Positions 16,345-25,111 of a stretch of DNA of 64,000 nucleotides are shown here, in pieces. Source of the DNA: CADEER01 sp965216585 (GTDB lineage Bacteria; Desulfobacterota; Binatia; HRBIN30; CADEER01); contig CBDCGC010000003.1 of the NCBI GenBank assembly GCA_965216585.1, forward strand, positions 2,976,001 through 3,040,000. Reading direction: 5' to 3'. The stretch's first letter is position 1. Every line of letters starts with the position of its first letter. Under the pieces are notes generated by a model that saw only the letters and a program-made list of their open reading frames with translations, ran no database searches and was not told the DNA's origin. Both the position numbers and the translations under genes were made by a program.

Positions 16345-16809
16345 TCAATCGCCGTTGCGCAGGTGTTTGCCGGCACTGCTCAGGCTGAGCTCGCGCGATT
16401 GTATTTCTTCGAAGGTGCGGTGGTATCCGGTTGAAGCGATCTTCCAATCACCGCCGACGAGGCGATATTCGTCCTCGTAGAAGGCGGCTCCCCAGAGCAT
16501 CATTTTCTGCTTGGTGAAGAAGATTCTGTCCTCGAGATACCAATAGCCGGTCGCGCGATCGGCATCGATGATCGAAATTTCGGGATGATGTCCCTGGTGC
16601 AAGGAGATGACGTCGGGGTCGCTCAGCGAGTCGCGCAGAAAAGCCATGATTGCGTCGACTCCCTCGAAAGAATACTTGCCGCTGTCGTACCAGGAGCGGG
16701 CGTCGCTGGTGAAGCACGCCGCCATCTCGTCCCACTTCTTGCTGTCGAGGAAACGAAAGTAGCGGTACTTGAGCTGCTTGATCGCCTCGATGGCTGCTAG
16801 ATCGGACAT
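16345..16809 (-). CDS. SnoaL-like / NTF2-fold protein
   Basis: This 154-residue protein matches the SnoaL-like group: an initial helix IEAIKQLKYRYFRFLDSKKWDEMAACF, then DARSWYDSGKYSFEGVDAIMAFLRD, HQGHHPEI and a C-terminal KIASTGYHRTFEEI. The fold forms a cone-shaped pocket, used in the family by isomerases, dehydratases and hydrolases acting on small hydrophobic or steroid-like substrates. The conserved LKYRYFR and HHPEI fit the bile-acid-dehydratase-like subgroup, but the substrate cannot be told. Its 3' end is duplicated in tandem immediately downstream. Confidence 0.85.
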   Translation of the reverse strand: MSDLAAIEAIKQLKYRYFRFLDSKKWDEMAACFTSDARSWYDSGKYSFEGVDAIMAFLRDSLSDPDVISLHQGHHPEISIIDADRATGYWYLEDRIFFTKQKMMLWGAAFYEDEYRLVGGDWKIASTGYHRTFEEIQSRELSLSSAGKHLRNGD

Positions 16810-16978
16810 CGTCTCTCCCCTGCCGGTTGCGGCACAGCCTCGATTGATTCGCGCCCGGGTGTCAAGGAGCTTGTTTGACGGTGCCGGCCGCGGAGTGATC
16901 GTCCGAGTTCGTGTGCAACGGGCTGGGTATTGCTTTGCCGCTTGACGATGCCGGTGTTCGAGTGATTGCTTTGCGCGG

Positions 16979-17782
16979 ATGGATTCCCCGCAGTCCCTCT
17001 ACGAGCGCGATGGAGATCTCTTCGTTCCCACCGCGTTGACGCGCGGGCCCTGGCATCCCAATGCTCAGCACGGCAGCGCGCCCGGGGCGCTGCTGGCCAC
17101 GTGTGCCGAGACGGCGGCTGGGGGCGACGAGATGGCGATCGCTCGTCTGACTGTCGAGCTCCTGCGTCCGGTGCCGCTGTCGCCGCTCGCCGTCGCGACG
17201 ACGGTCGAGCGCCCTGGCCGCAAGGTGCAGTTGCTCGGACTGTCGCTGATCGACGGTGACCGAGAGGTAGGGCGTGCGCGGGTGTTGCGCATCCGGACGA
17301 CGCACGTCGAGCTGCCGGAAACTCTGAGCGCCGATGTCGCGCCGCCACCGGGCCGGCGCGGTACGCCGAGTTTACCGTCGTGGGATCTCGACCCACAGAG
17401 CATTTCCTTTCACTCGCACGCGGTCGAGCACCGCTTTGTCGGTGGCGCTTTCGATGGCCCCGGGCCGGGAACCGATTGGATCAGGCTGCGCTACCCGATC
17501 ATCGGCGGCGAGTCGGTGGCGCCGGTGGCGCGCGCCATCGCCGCGGCGGACTTCGGCAACGGCGTCTCCTGGGAGCTCGACCGCAAGCAGGGGTATTCGT
17601 TCATCAACCCCGACCTCACCGTCTATCTGATGCGCATGCCGGAAAGCGAAGCCGTGTGCATCGAGTCGCGTTCGCGCTACCAGCCAAACGGCATCGGCAT
17701 CGCCGAGTCACTGGTGTGGGACGAGCGCGGCCCGATCGGCCGCGCGGTGCAGAGCCTGCTGATCGACCGCGAGAAGGGGTGA
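16979..17782 (+). CDS. acyl-CoA thioesterase-like protein (double hotdog)
   Basis: This 267-residue protein looks like a double-hotdog thioesterase of the 4HBT_3 type. The N-terminal half has a GPWHPNAQHGSAPGALLATCAE helix region and then LTVELLRPVPLSPL. The C-terminal half has EHRFVGGAFDGPGPGTDWIRLR and ADFGNGVSWELD, with NPDLTVYLMR near the end. Family members hydrolyse acyl-CoAs or act as hotdog scaffolds. It converges with the LLM oxidoreductase gene, with only 2 bases between the stops. The neighbouring F420-type and CoA genes suggest a catabolic setting, which is inference. Confidence 0.8.
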   Translation: MDSPQSLYERDGDLFVPTALTRGPWHPNAQHGSAPGALLATCAETAAGGDEMAIARLTVELLRPVPLSPLAVATTVERPGRKVQLLGLSLIDGDREVGRARVLRIRTTHVELPETLSADVAPPPGRRGTPSLPSWDLDPQSISFHSHAVEHRFVGGAFDGPGPGTDWIRLRYPIIGGESVAPVARAIAAADFGNGVSWELDRKQGYSFINPDLTVYLMRMPESEAVCIESRSRYQPNGIGIAESLVWDERGPIGRAVQSLLIDREKG

Positions 17783-17784
17783 GA

Positions 17785-18669
17785 CTAGTTGCCGTTCTTT
17801 GCCGGGGCGAAGGCCTCGAGCAATTCGAGATCGGGCCCCATCTCGCCGTCGCTGCGAATGGGTTGCAGGCAGACGTGAGTTGCGCCGGCGTCGTAGTGAG
17901 CTCGCAGGCGTTCGGCGATGGCTTTCTCGTCGCCCCAGGCGAACACCGCATCGATCAGCGAGTCGCTGCCGCCGTTCTCGAAGTCGTCGTCGGTGAAACC
18001 GAGCGACTTCCAGTTGTTGCGGTAGTTGGGCAGTCCCAGATACGTCCCAAGATGTTGGCGGCCGAGCTCGCGCGCCCGGCTCGCGTCTTTGACCAGAATG
18101 GCTTTTTGATCGGGGCATAGCCACGGGCCGTTGCCGAGGATCTCGCGGGCGCGAGCGGTGTGCTCCGGAGGTACGTTGTAGGGGTGGGCGCCGTGTGTCA
18201 GCTCGGCGGCGAGGGCCAGCATCTTCGGTCGCAGCGCGCCGATGACGATCGGCGCCTCTTCGCTCGGCGGTGGGCCGACGTAGAGGGCCTTGGGCATCGC
18301 CTCCAGAACACGACGCATCACCGTCAGCGGTTTGGCGTAGTCGTGGCCGCGCAGGTCGGCGACCATCGGTTTGTGCGATACGCCGAGGCCGAGAAGAAAA
18401 CGGCCGCCGGAGAGCTCCGCCAGAGTCTGCTGCAGAGCGCGCAAAGCCATCGCGTCGCGGGCGTAGATATTGGCGATGCCTGTGGCGAGAACCAGCCGTT
18501 CGGTTTTTGTCGCCAGATAGGTTAGTAGAGCGAACGGGTCACGGCCGACGGCTTCTGGAATCCAAAGCGCGCCGTATCCCCATTCGTCGATCTTCTCGGC
18601 AAAGGTAGCTGCCTCACCGATCGACAAAGTGTCGAGGAAGGTCCAACATCCGAGTCGACCTGGATCCAT
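17785..18669 (-). CDS. LLM-class (luciferase-like) flavin/F420-dependent oxidoreductase
   Basis: This 294-residue TIM-barrel protein has WGYGALWIPEAVGRDPFALLTYLA, VLATGIANIYARDAMALRALQQTLAELSGGRFLLGLGVSH and IVIGALRPKMLALAAELTHGAHPYNV, the standard signatures of the bacterial luciferase superfamily (F420-dependent branch). No cofactor-distinguishing residue can be read with certainty, so F420 versus FMN is family inference. The gene starts ATG at 18669 and ends against the convergent thioesterase gene. Such enzymes oxidise or reduce alcohols, acyl-CoA derivatives or lipids. Confidence 0.9.
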   Translation of the reverse strand: MDPGRLGCWTFLDTLSIGEAATFAEKIDEWGYGALWIPEAVGRDPFALLTYLATKTERLVLATGIANIYARDAMALRALQQTLAELSGGRFLLGLGVSHKPMVADLRGHDYAKPLTVMRRVLEAMPKALYVGPPPSEEAPIVIGALRPKMLALAAELTHGAHPYNVPPEHTARAREILGNGPWLCPDQKAILVKDASRARELGRQHLGTYLGLPNYRNNWKSLGFTDDDFENGGSDSLIDAVFAWGDEKAIAERLRAHYDAGATHVCLQPIRSDGEMGPDLELLEAFAPAKNGN

Positions 18670-18738
18670 GCGCTTCTCTCCTATTCGGTCAGTGGTGTCG
18701 TTCGATTCGCCAGCCGTTGCCGATCTCTGCCAGAAAGG

Positions 18739-20946
18739 TCATCGCAGGCCGCGGCCCAGGGCCTCGATCTTCTGCTTGTAGATTTCGGCGTCCTTTTCGT
18801 TGCCGCTCTTGTCGTACATCCCAGCCAGGGCCAAGAGGATGTCGATGTTGGCCGGATGCCGTTCCGCCGCTCGTTGCATGACGCGCAGGGCTTCGCTGGT
18901 GTTGCCGCGCGAGTTCAAGGCGAGGGCATAGACGTAGGCGTAGCGGGGGTTGTCGGCGGTGATGCTCGCCGCCGCCTCGAGCTCGGTGAGGGCCTCGCCG
19001 ACGCGACCCTGGCGCACGTAGGAGAGCCCGAGCGCGTGGCGTATGTCGCCGCTGTTGGGGTTGATTTTCAAGCCGCTGCGCAGCACTCGCTCACATTCCT
19101 TTTCGTTGCTTTCGATACGGTGGAAGTCGGCAAGGTTGACGTAAGCCGGTGTGAAGTACGGACCGATCTCGATGGCGCGCTGGTAGGCGGCTTTGGCATC
19201 GTCGCGGCGTCCCTGGCGGGCGAAAAGCGAACCCAGATTGTGGTGCGCCATCGGCCGATCGGCGTGCACTTCCTGGCCGCTGCGGTACTCGCCGACCGCT
19301 TTGCCGAGGTCGGTGGCGAAGCCGTCGGGCAAGCGCGCGGCGAGCTCGACGAGGGCGTAGGCAGCCTCGCTGCGCACGGCGCGGCGGGGGTCTCGCAGCA
19401 GGTGAACGCCGGCGGGAATGCGCTGCTCGGGTGGCAACGCGTCGAGGGCGCGCGCCGCCGCGACTCGCACCAGCGGATCGGTGTCGCGCGCCGCGCGCTG
19501 TATTGCCGGAGCGGCGGCCTCGCGGGCGGCGGCGAGCTCTTCGATCGCAGTGGCGCGGACGATCGCCGGGGTGGCGTCGTCGCCGCTCAAGTCTGCCAGC
19601 GCCTGGGTAACCGAACCCTTGCGGGCGGCGGCGATGATCGTCGACCAATGTGCCGCTGGCGCCTTCCCCGTCCACTTGGCGATCGCCGCCGTCGCCCAGA
19701 AGGGATCGCGGTCGGTGTGACACGCGGTGCAGGGGTTGGGTGCACTGGTGTCGGGGCTCAGGTGCGGCATCGGGATGCGAAAGCCGTGGTCGCGTCTCTC
19801 GTCGATCTGCATGTAGGTTCGCCCCGGCATGTGGCAGGTGACGCACTGGTTGCCGGGCGCCGTGGTGTGGTGGTGGTGATTCTCGGCGTCGTAGGAGCGT
19901 TTGGCCAGAGTCGGAAAACGCGCATTGCCATTGGCGTTGTGACAGGTGACACACAACGCGTTGCCGGGCACGCGCAACTGCAAAGAGTGTGGCTCGTGAC
20001 AATCGCCACAACCGACACCGCGAGCGTGCATCTTGCTCTGCACGAACGAGCCGTAGACGTAGACCTCGTCGAGAATCTGTCCGTCGTTGTAGTACAACCC
20101 GGCGCGCAGGTGGTCGGGCACGTAGTGGTCGAGAAACGGCGCATCGACAGCGCTGGGCTCGGCGATGAGTGAGCGCCGGGAGTGACAGGGCGAGCAGACG
20201 TTGAGCTCGGCGGTCTTGGCGTTGCTCCAATCGACCGGCAAGCGAGGGCGCTTCTCCGCCGCGCCGCTCCAGTCGGCATGCGCGGCGCCCGGTCCGTGGC
20301 ATGCTTCGCAGCCGACGTCGATGTCCTGCCAGGTCGTCTGGTAGGTAGCGGTGGTAGCGTCGTAACCTTTGCGCAAGTGTGTCGAGTGGCAATCGGCGCA
20401 CTGGCTGTTCCAGTTGTAGAACGGGCCGCTCCAATGCAGTGGATCACTGGCCGGAAGGTCGGCGTCGTCGGGGGAGAGGTGGAACCAGCGCTGGCCGCCG
20501 AGCTCCTGGGCCCGTGAATCCCAGGCGATGTCGAGAGCCTGCAGGCGACCACCGGGGAGTGCGACCAGATACTGTTGCAGTGGCTCGACGCCAAAGGTGT
20601 GACTCACTGCGAAGTCGCCTGCCTTGCCGCCCGGACCGGTGGTGTGGACCCAGTACTTTCCGTCGCGGCGGAAAAAGCGCGTGGTCTTTCCGGCGGCGGT
20701 GAACTGGCGGTCGGCGAAATCGCCGAGCACCGATGTTTCGTTTGCCTTCTGCATGGCCAGGTCGTGGTGCGAGCCCTGCCAGCGCTGGAAGTGTTGATTG
20801 TGGCAGGGCGCACACTTCGCGCTGGTGGCGTACTCCGCTTCGCCTGGTGCGCTGGCCGTCGAAACCAGCGATACGGCAAGCGCGGCGTCGAGTAACCAGC
20901 GCGCCGGGTTGGCTAGGCGCCGAGTGGTGGTCGTTCGTCGATCCAC
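18739..20946 (-). CDS. octaheme c-type cytochrome with HEAT and TPR repeats
   Basis: This 735-residue protein begins at GTG 20946 (VDRRTTTTRR... then a hydrophobic stretch LLDAALAVSLVSTASA), a Sec-type signal. Eight CxxCH heme sites follow: CAPCH, CADCH, CEACH, CSPCH, CGDCH, CVTCH, CVTCH and CTACH, within about residues 45-385. Then come HEAT-like helices (about 415-525, RVAAARALDAL, RSEAAYALVELAA) and TPRs (about 540-735, AHHNLGSLFARQGRRDDAKAAYQRAI, LGLSYVRQGRVGEALTELEAA). It is presumably a periplasmic electron-transfer protein or reductase; TPR-cytochromes of this build are widespread but uncharacterised. The longer open frame to 22074 is antisense-like sequence inside the amidase and is rejected. 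The start overlaps the amidase end by 34 bases. Confidence 0.9.
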   Translation of the reverse strand: MDRRTTTTRRLANPARWLLDAALAVSLVSTASAPGEAEYATSAKCAPCHNQHFQRWQGSHHDLAMQKANETSVLGDFADRQFTAAGKTTRFFRRDGKYWVHTTGPGGKAGDFAVSHTFGVEPLQQYLVALPGGRLQALDIAWDSRAQELGGQRWFHLSPDDADLPASDPLHWSGPFYNWNSQCADCHSTHLRKGYDATTATYQTTWQDIDVGCEACHGPGAAHADWSGAAEKRPRLPVDWSNAKTAELNVCSPCHSRRSLIAEPSAVDAPFLDHYVPDHLRAGLYYNDGQILDEVYVYGSFVQSKMHARGVGCGDCHEPHSLQLRVPGNALCVTCHNANGNARFPTLAKRSYDAENHHHHTTAPGNQCVTCHMPGRTYMQIDERRDHGFRIPMPHLSPDTSAPNPCTACHTDRDPFWATAAIAKWTGKAPAAHWSTIIAAARKGSVTQALADLSGDDATPAIVRATAIEELAAAREAAAPAIQRAARDTDPLVRVAAARALDALPPEQRIPAGVHLLRDPRRAVRSEAAYALVELAARLPDGFATDLGKAVGEYRSGQEVHADRPMAHHNLGSLFARQGRRDDAKAAYQRAIEIGPYFTPAYVNLADFHRIESNEKECERVLRSGLKINPNSGDIRHALGLSYVRQGRVGEALTELEAAASITADNPRYAYVYALALNSRGNTSEALRVMQRAAERHPANIDILLALAGMYDKSGNEKDAEIYKQKIEALGRGLR

Positions 20947-22364
20947 GGTTGGATCTCTTCGAGCTGTGCTGCGATCTGCAGGAGAAGGTCTTCGCGGCCG
21001 AAGGGCGCGACGAGCTGGCAGCCGATCGGCAAGCCGGCGACTCCTTCGCGCGTCCGGTAGAGCGGCACGGAAATCGCTGGTTGACCGGTCATGTTGAACG
21101 GAAGCGTGAACATGCCGTAGGGCGCCGAGCCGAAGAGGGGGCGCAGTGGCTCCTCCGCCGTCGACGTCAGCGCGCCGATGGGCGGCGGCGGGGCGCCGAC
21201 CGTTGGTGTGAGGAGGAGATCGAAGCCACCCTGCCACCACGCCGCCATGCGTCGGCCCAGGCGGTGCACGTATTCGAGGCGCTGGAGTAGATCTGTCGCC
21301 GACAGGGCGCGCCCGCGTTCGGCCATGAACCACGTTACGGGTTCGACGTCGGCTTCGCCGAGTGTCCGGCCGACCGCCTCTCCCCAGTGCAGGAGGGCGC
21401 GTGCGGTGTTGGCGGCGACGATGTCGACATAGGTCGCTGCGTTGTCGGGATCGTCCATTGCCTCGGGGTAGGACTCCTCGATCTCGTGACCGGCATCGCG
21501 CAGCAACGCGGCAGTGTGCCTGACGGCGGCGCGGCATTCGCCGTCGACCTCTTCGCCGCGGGCACCCCGCGCCATCATGCCGATGCGCAACGATGGCACC
21601 GCGACGTCGAGGGAAGAGGAAAAGCTCGCCGCCGGTGGTGGTGCCGTGTAGGGGTCGCCTGGCATGGCGCCGCTGATCGCATCGAGAAGAGTGGCGATGT
21701 CGCGCAGCGAGCGGGCGACGACGAACTCGCTGGAGAAGCCGTTCCAGCGTTCGCCCAATCCCGGGCCAAACGAAGTGCGTGCGCGGGTTGGTTTGAGGCC
21801 GACCAGGCCACAGGCGCTGGCGGGAATGCGGATCGAGCCGCCGCCATCGCTGGCGTGCGCCAGGGGGACGATGCCGGCGGCGACCGCCGCCGCGGCGCCG
21901 CCGCTCGAGCCGCCCGGGCTGTGGTCGAGATTCCACGGATTGCGCGACGGGCCGAAGGCCTGCGGCTCTGTCGTCGGCAGCAGCCCGAGCTCGGGTGTGT
22001 TGGTGCGGCCGAGGGAGATCAAGCCGGCCAGGTGAAAACGCTGCGTCAGAAACGCATCCTCTCGTTCGATCCACTGCGCTTCTTTGAGGGCGCGCATGCC
22101 GGCGCAGTAGCGAACCCCCGCTTCCTGGGCACCGATGTCCTTGAGGAGAAACGGCACCCCGGCAAACGGTCCGCTCGGTTCGGCGTCACGCGCAGCCTTA
22201 CGCGCCTGTGCATAGGTCGGCGTGACGACAGCGTTGAGGTCGCCGTTCAGGCGCTCCAGTCGTTCGATCGCGGCGCCGGCGAGCTCGACACGAGAAATCT
22301 CGCCACGGCGCAGGAGCTCGGCCTGCGCCGTGGCGTCGAGATAGAGAACTTCGGTCGCGCTCAC
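20913..22364 (-). CDS. amidase (amidase-signature family)
   Basis: This 483-residue protein has the Ser-cisSer-Lys machinery: Lys in FLLKDIGAQ (about 94), the Gly/Ser-rich segment HSPGGSSGGAAAAVAAG (about 148-164) and SDGGGSIRIPASACGLVGLKPTRAR (about 170-195). The family hydrolyses amides, including aryl and aminocaproate amides; the substrate cannot be assigned. The ATG overlaps the stop of the upstream CocE-type gene by 4 bases (ATGA), so the two are translationally coupled. Its end overlaps the cytochrome start. No signal peptide is present, so it is cytoplasmic. Confidence 0.92.
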   Translation of the reverse strand: MSATEVLYLDATAQAELLRRGEISRVELAGAAIERLERLNGDLNAVVTPTYAQARKAARDAEPSGPFAGVPFLLKDIGAQEAGVRYCAGMRALKEAQWIEREDAFLTQRFHLAGLISLGRTNTPELGLLPTTEPQAFGPSRNPWNLDHSPGGSSGGAAAAVAAGIVPLAHASDGGGSIRIPASACGLVGLKPTRARTSFGPGLGERWNGFSSEFVVARSLRDIATLLDAISGAMPGDPYTAPPPAASFSSSLDVAVPSLRIGMMARGARGEEVDGECRAAVRHTAALLRDAGHEIEESYPEAMDDPDNAATYVDIVAANTARALLHWGEAVGRTLGEADVEPVTWFMAERGRALSATDLLQRLEYVHRLGRRMAAWWQGGFDLLLTPTVGAPPPPIGALTSTAEEPLRPLFGSAPYGMFTLPFNMTGQPAISVPLYRTREGVAGLPIGCQLVAPFGREDLLLQIAAQLEEIQPWIDERPPLGA

Positions 22365-24979
22365 GAATCCGAGGTTACGTCGACCGAGCGCGCCGGCTGG
22401 GCGCGCAGCGACGTCGCTGCTGGGTAGTCGGTTGGCACCGTCGCGCCATCGACGACCGGCAAGACGACACTCGACGGGTACATCGATCCGTAGCCGACGC
22501 TGTTGACGACGTCACCATCTTCAGGGAGCACGTCGTATTTCCACAGCACGCGGCTCTCGCCCGGCGAGCCGACGGCGATGCGGATCTTCGACCCCGCTCG
22601 GAAAGCGTGAGCAAAGGGGAACATCTCGACCCGAACACTGACGAATTCGCCCGGCGGTAGCAGCGCTTCGTCGACCTCCAGGTGGGTGTGCACCGGCCGC
22701 AGCTCGCTCGAGCGCGATTCGTCCAACACCCGTCGGGCCGCCCGCAGCCATCCGTTTTGGATGTAGACCTCGAAGCCGTCGGGCCGCACTTCGCTCAACG
22801 TTACCTGCAAGTCGGTGTCCATCGCCGTCGACTTCAACCAGAGGTCGACGCTGGCCGAGCCGACCATCACTGTATCGTCAGCCAGGGCATCGCTGGTGAA
22901 GACGAGCTCGTCATCGGTGCTCACGAAGTCCCAATGCCAGTCCGGCTGAGCCCGCCAGGCGGCACTGCTGCCGCCGTCGAGGCTGAGCTCCTGTGAATGA
23001 TCCGGGTTGTAGTCATAGGACAGCTCGCCGCTGTCACCGGGAACCTCGCCGGCCAGTCCACCGTCGGCGGTGAAATAGAAGCGCGTCGGCACCACCTCGG
23101 GAACCGGCCAATCGGAGAACGTCATCTCGAATCCGGGATACGGCGCGCCGGGCTCGCCGGAGCCAGCTCCGTTGTCGAAGAGGATTCGAACTTTTGGATC
23201 TGCCTCGAAGGCTGACCGAGCGTCTTCGAGGGACATGCCGACGAAACGCGGAGGCGGTGCCTCGATACCGGTGACGCCGAAGATGCTACGCCCGACTTCG
23301 GCGATTGCGATGGCGCCGAGAGCCGGGAACTCGCGTACTTCGTCGGCGACGTAGAGCGTGTAGAACTCAAACATGCGCGCGAAAATGAGCGGGCCGAGCG
23401 AGTCGGTGTGCCCGCCGTTGGTAATCGTGAAGTGAACGTTGTCGTGGCCGGTGAAGCGATCGAGCATGGTTGGGAAATGGCCGCCGGTCTGCTCGTCCTG
23501 CCAGGCGCCGGCGAGGAAGACCGGTACGTTGATCCTGTCGACGAAAGTCACCGGCGAGAGCGGTGCTGCGATTTCTTCGGTGTAGTAGGGGTTGTCCTCG
23601 ATCTGCTGGAAGATGTCCGGCGCCTGGTCTTTGAGCTTTTGGTTGTCGATGCAAATCTGATCGCCTTCGTCCATACGGTCACGCGACCAGCGCTGTCCCC
23701 CGGCTTGCGCATCGCGCTGGCGATCGGCCGCCCAATCGACAGCGAACCCGTTGTTGAGAATGCCGCCGGGGTAGAGCGTCGACGGTGTCTCTGAGATGAC
23801 CGACAGCGGCGCGATCGCGGCGAGGTGGGGCGGTTGCAGTTGGGCGGTGAAGAGCTGTGAGATGCCCGGGTAGGAGATGCCGATCATGCCGACCTTGCCA
23901 CCCTTGACCCAGGGCTGGCGTGCGATCACTTCGATGGCGTCGTAGCCGTCGGTGCTCTGCGCCGGCTCGAAGTAGTCGAAGGCACCGCCGGAGCAGCCAG
24001 TGCCGCGCATGTTGACGCCGACCGTCACGAAGCCGATCAGCGGGCCGATGAGGACGCCCGGCTCGTTCAAGTTGGGGTTGGCCGGGTCGTAGCCCGAGTA
24101 TTCGATCAACGTCGGAAAAGGCCCGTCGTCGAGGGTGACGCCGGCTGGCACTACGACGTTGATGGCCAGCAACGTGCCATCGCGCGTGCGCAGGTAGCCG
24201 TAGCCCTCGCCGATCTCCTGCCCTTCGTAGGTCGACGGATGAGGGTGATCGTTCATCGCCAGCACGGTGACCGGACCGACCGTGGCCATGGCGGCGCTCG
24301 TCGTCGCTGACGGGGCGGTTACCTGAACGGTATAGCCATCCCCGGCGTCGAGACCGCGAAACGCATACGAGCCGCGCCCGTCCGCCTCACCGGTGGCGAT
24401 CGCCGTGCCCGACGGATCCATGAGCACCAGTCCGCTGCCGGGCATCAGGTCGGTGATGTAGATTTGATGGATGCTGCCGATCAACGCCGGCGCACCCGGA
24501 GGCCTCGTCGACGTTGCGGTCGGTACGCTATCGTCAGGTGTCGGCGTCGGTGTTTGCGTCGCCGCGGTGCCGGTCATCACTGGCGTCGGTGTGAAGGTCG
24601 CCGCGGTGCCGGTCATTACCGGCGTCGGTGTGAACGTCGCCGCGGTGCCGGTCATGATCGCCGTTGGCGTCGACGTCGGCGGCGCGATGGTGTTGGTCGG
24701 TGGCGCGACGGTGTTGGTTGGCTGTGCGACCGTGTCGGTCGGCTCGGCGGTTGTCGTTGGTACGGCGGTGTCGGCGGGTGTCGCCGTGTCGACTGGTGCT
24801 TCCGTCGCGGTCGCCGGAACATCGGTGGCGCTCGGTGTCGCTGTCGGTACGCCGGATGTCGCTGTTGGTACGCCGGGTGTCGGTGTGATCGTGCGCACCG
24901 TGTCCGATTCGCAACCTGCTAGAGCGATCGACGCTGTTGCTATGAAAATGGCCAAACGGCCAAGGCCTGTTTGCATCAT
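22361..24979 (-). CDS. CocE/NonD-type hydrolase lipoprotein (X-Pro dipeptidyl-peptidase-like)
   Basis: This 872-residue protein has a lipoprotein signal (IALAGCES, Cys about 23). A Thr/Pro/Ala linker (about 28-165) contains three 13-residue repeats of the MTGTAATFTPTPV type. A carboxypeptidase-regulatory-like beta domain (about 170-235) precedes the alpha/beta hydrolase, which has the nucleophile elbow GISYPG (about 363-368), LIEYSGYDP, RGTGCSGGAFDYF and a C-terminal His in GGHTD. The X-Pro peptidase C-terminal jelly-roll (about 650-860) has VDLWLKSTAMDTDLQVTLSEVRPDG. It is the first gene of the overlapping run with amidase and cytochrome. It is predicted to be an envelope-exposed esterase/peptidase. 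Confidence 0.9.
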   Translation of the reverse strand: MMQTGLGRLAIFIATASIALAGCESDTVRTITPTPGVPTATSGVPTATPSATDVPATATEAPVDTATPADTAVPTTTAEPTDTVAQPTNTVAPPTNTIAPPTSTPTAIMTGTAATFTPTPVMTGTAATFTPTPVMTGTAATQTPTPTPDDSVPTATSTRPPGAPALIGSIHQIYITDLMPGSGLVLMDPSGTAIATGEADGRGSYAFRGLDAGDGYTVQVTAPSATTSAAMATVGPVTVLAMNDHPHPSTYEGQEIGEGYGYLRTRDGTLLAINVVVPAGVTLDDGPFPTLIEYSGYDPANPNLNEPGVLIGPLIGFVTVGVNMRGTGCSGGAFDYFEPAQSTDGYDAIEVIARQPWVKGGKVGMIGISYPGISQLFTAQLQPPHLAAIAPLSVISETPSTLYPGGILNNGFAVDWAADRQRDAQAGGQRWSRDRMDEGDQICIDNQKLKDQAPDIFQQIEDNPYYTEEIAAPLSPVTFVDRINVPVFLAGAWQDEQTGGHFPTMLDRFTGHDNVHFTITNGGHTDSLGPLIFARMFEFYTLYVADEVREFPALGAIAIAEVGRSIFGVTGIEAPPPRFVGMSLEDARSAFEADPKVRILFDNGAGSGEPGAPYPGFEMTFSDWPVPEVVPTRFYFTADGGLAGEVPGDSGELSYDYNPDHSQELSLDGGSSAAWRAQPDWHWDFVSTDDELVFTSDALADDTVMVGSASVDLWLKSTAMDTDLQVTLSEVRPDGFEVYIQNGWLRAARRVLDESRSSELRPVHTHLEVDEALLPPGEFVSVRVEMFPFAHAFRAGSKIRIAVGSPGESRVLWKYDVLPEDGDVVNSVGYGSMYPSSVVLPVVDGATVPTDYPAATSLRAQPARSVDVTSDS
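24540..24656. repeat. 39-bp tandem repeat (3 copies) inside a lipoprotein linker
   Basis: Three consecutive 39-base units beginning GTCGCCGCGGTGCCGGTCAT encode the 13-residue linker repeat of the CocE-type lipoprotein on the minus strand. Copies differ at a few bases. The length of 39 keeps the frame if copy number changes. Confidence 0.8.
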
Positions 24980-25111
24980 GAGACACGCCCCCTCATCGGT
25001 ACTGAACGGTTTCGATGGCCGGCCCGAGCCCGGACCGGTGAAGTGAAGAAACCGAACCTATGAAGCCTGGGTCGAGGAGAGTCAAATGAAACCGGGCAGT
25101 CCCAATTCGCG

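Noticed and set aside
20947..22074. N-terminal extension of the cytochrome reading frame
   Set aside because: The open frame runs into the amidase gene in another phase and is Arg/Pro-rich shadow sequence. The GTG at 20946 starts a signal peptide.
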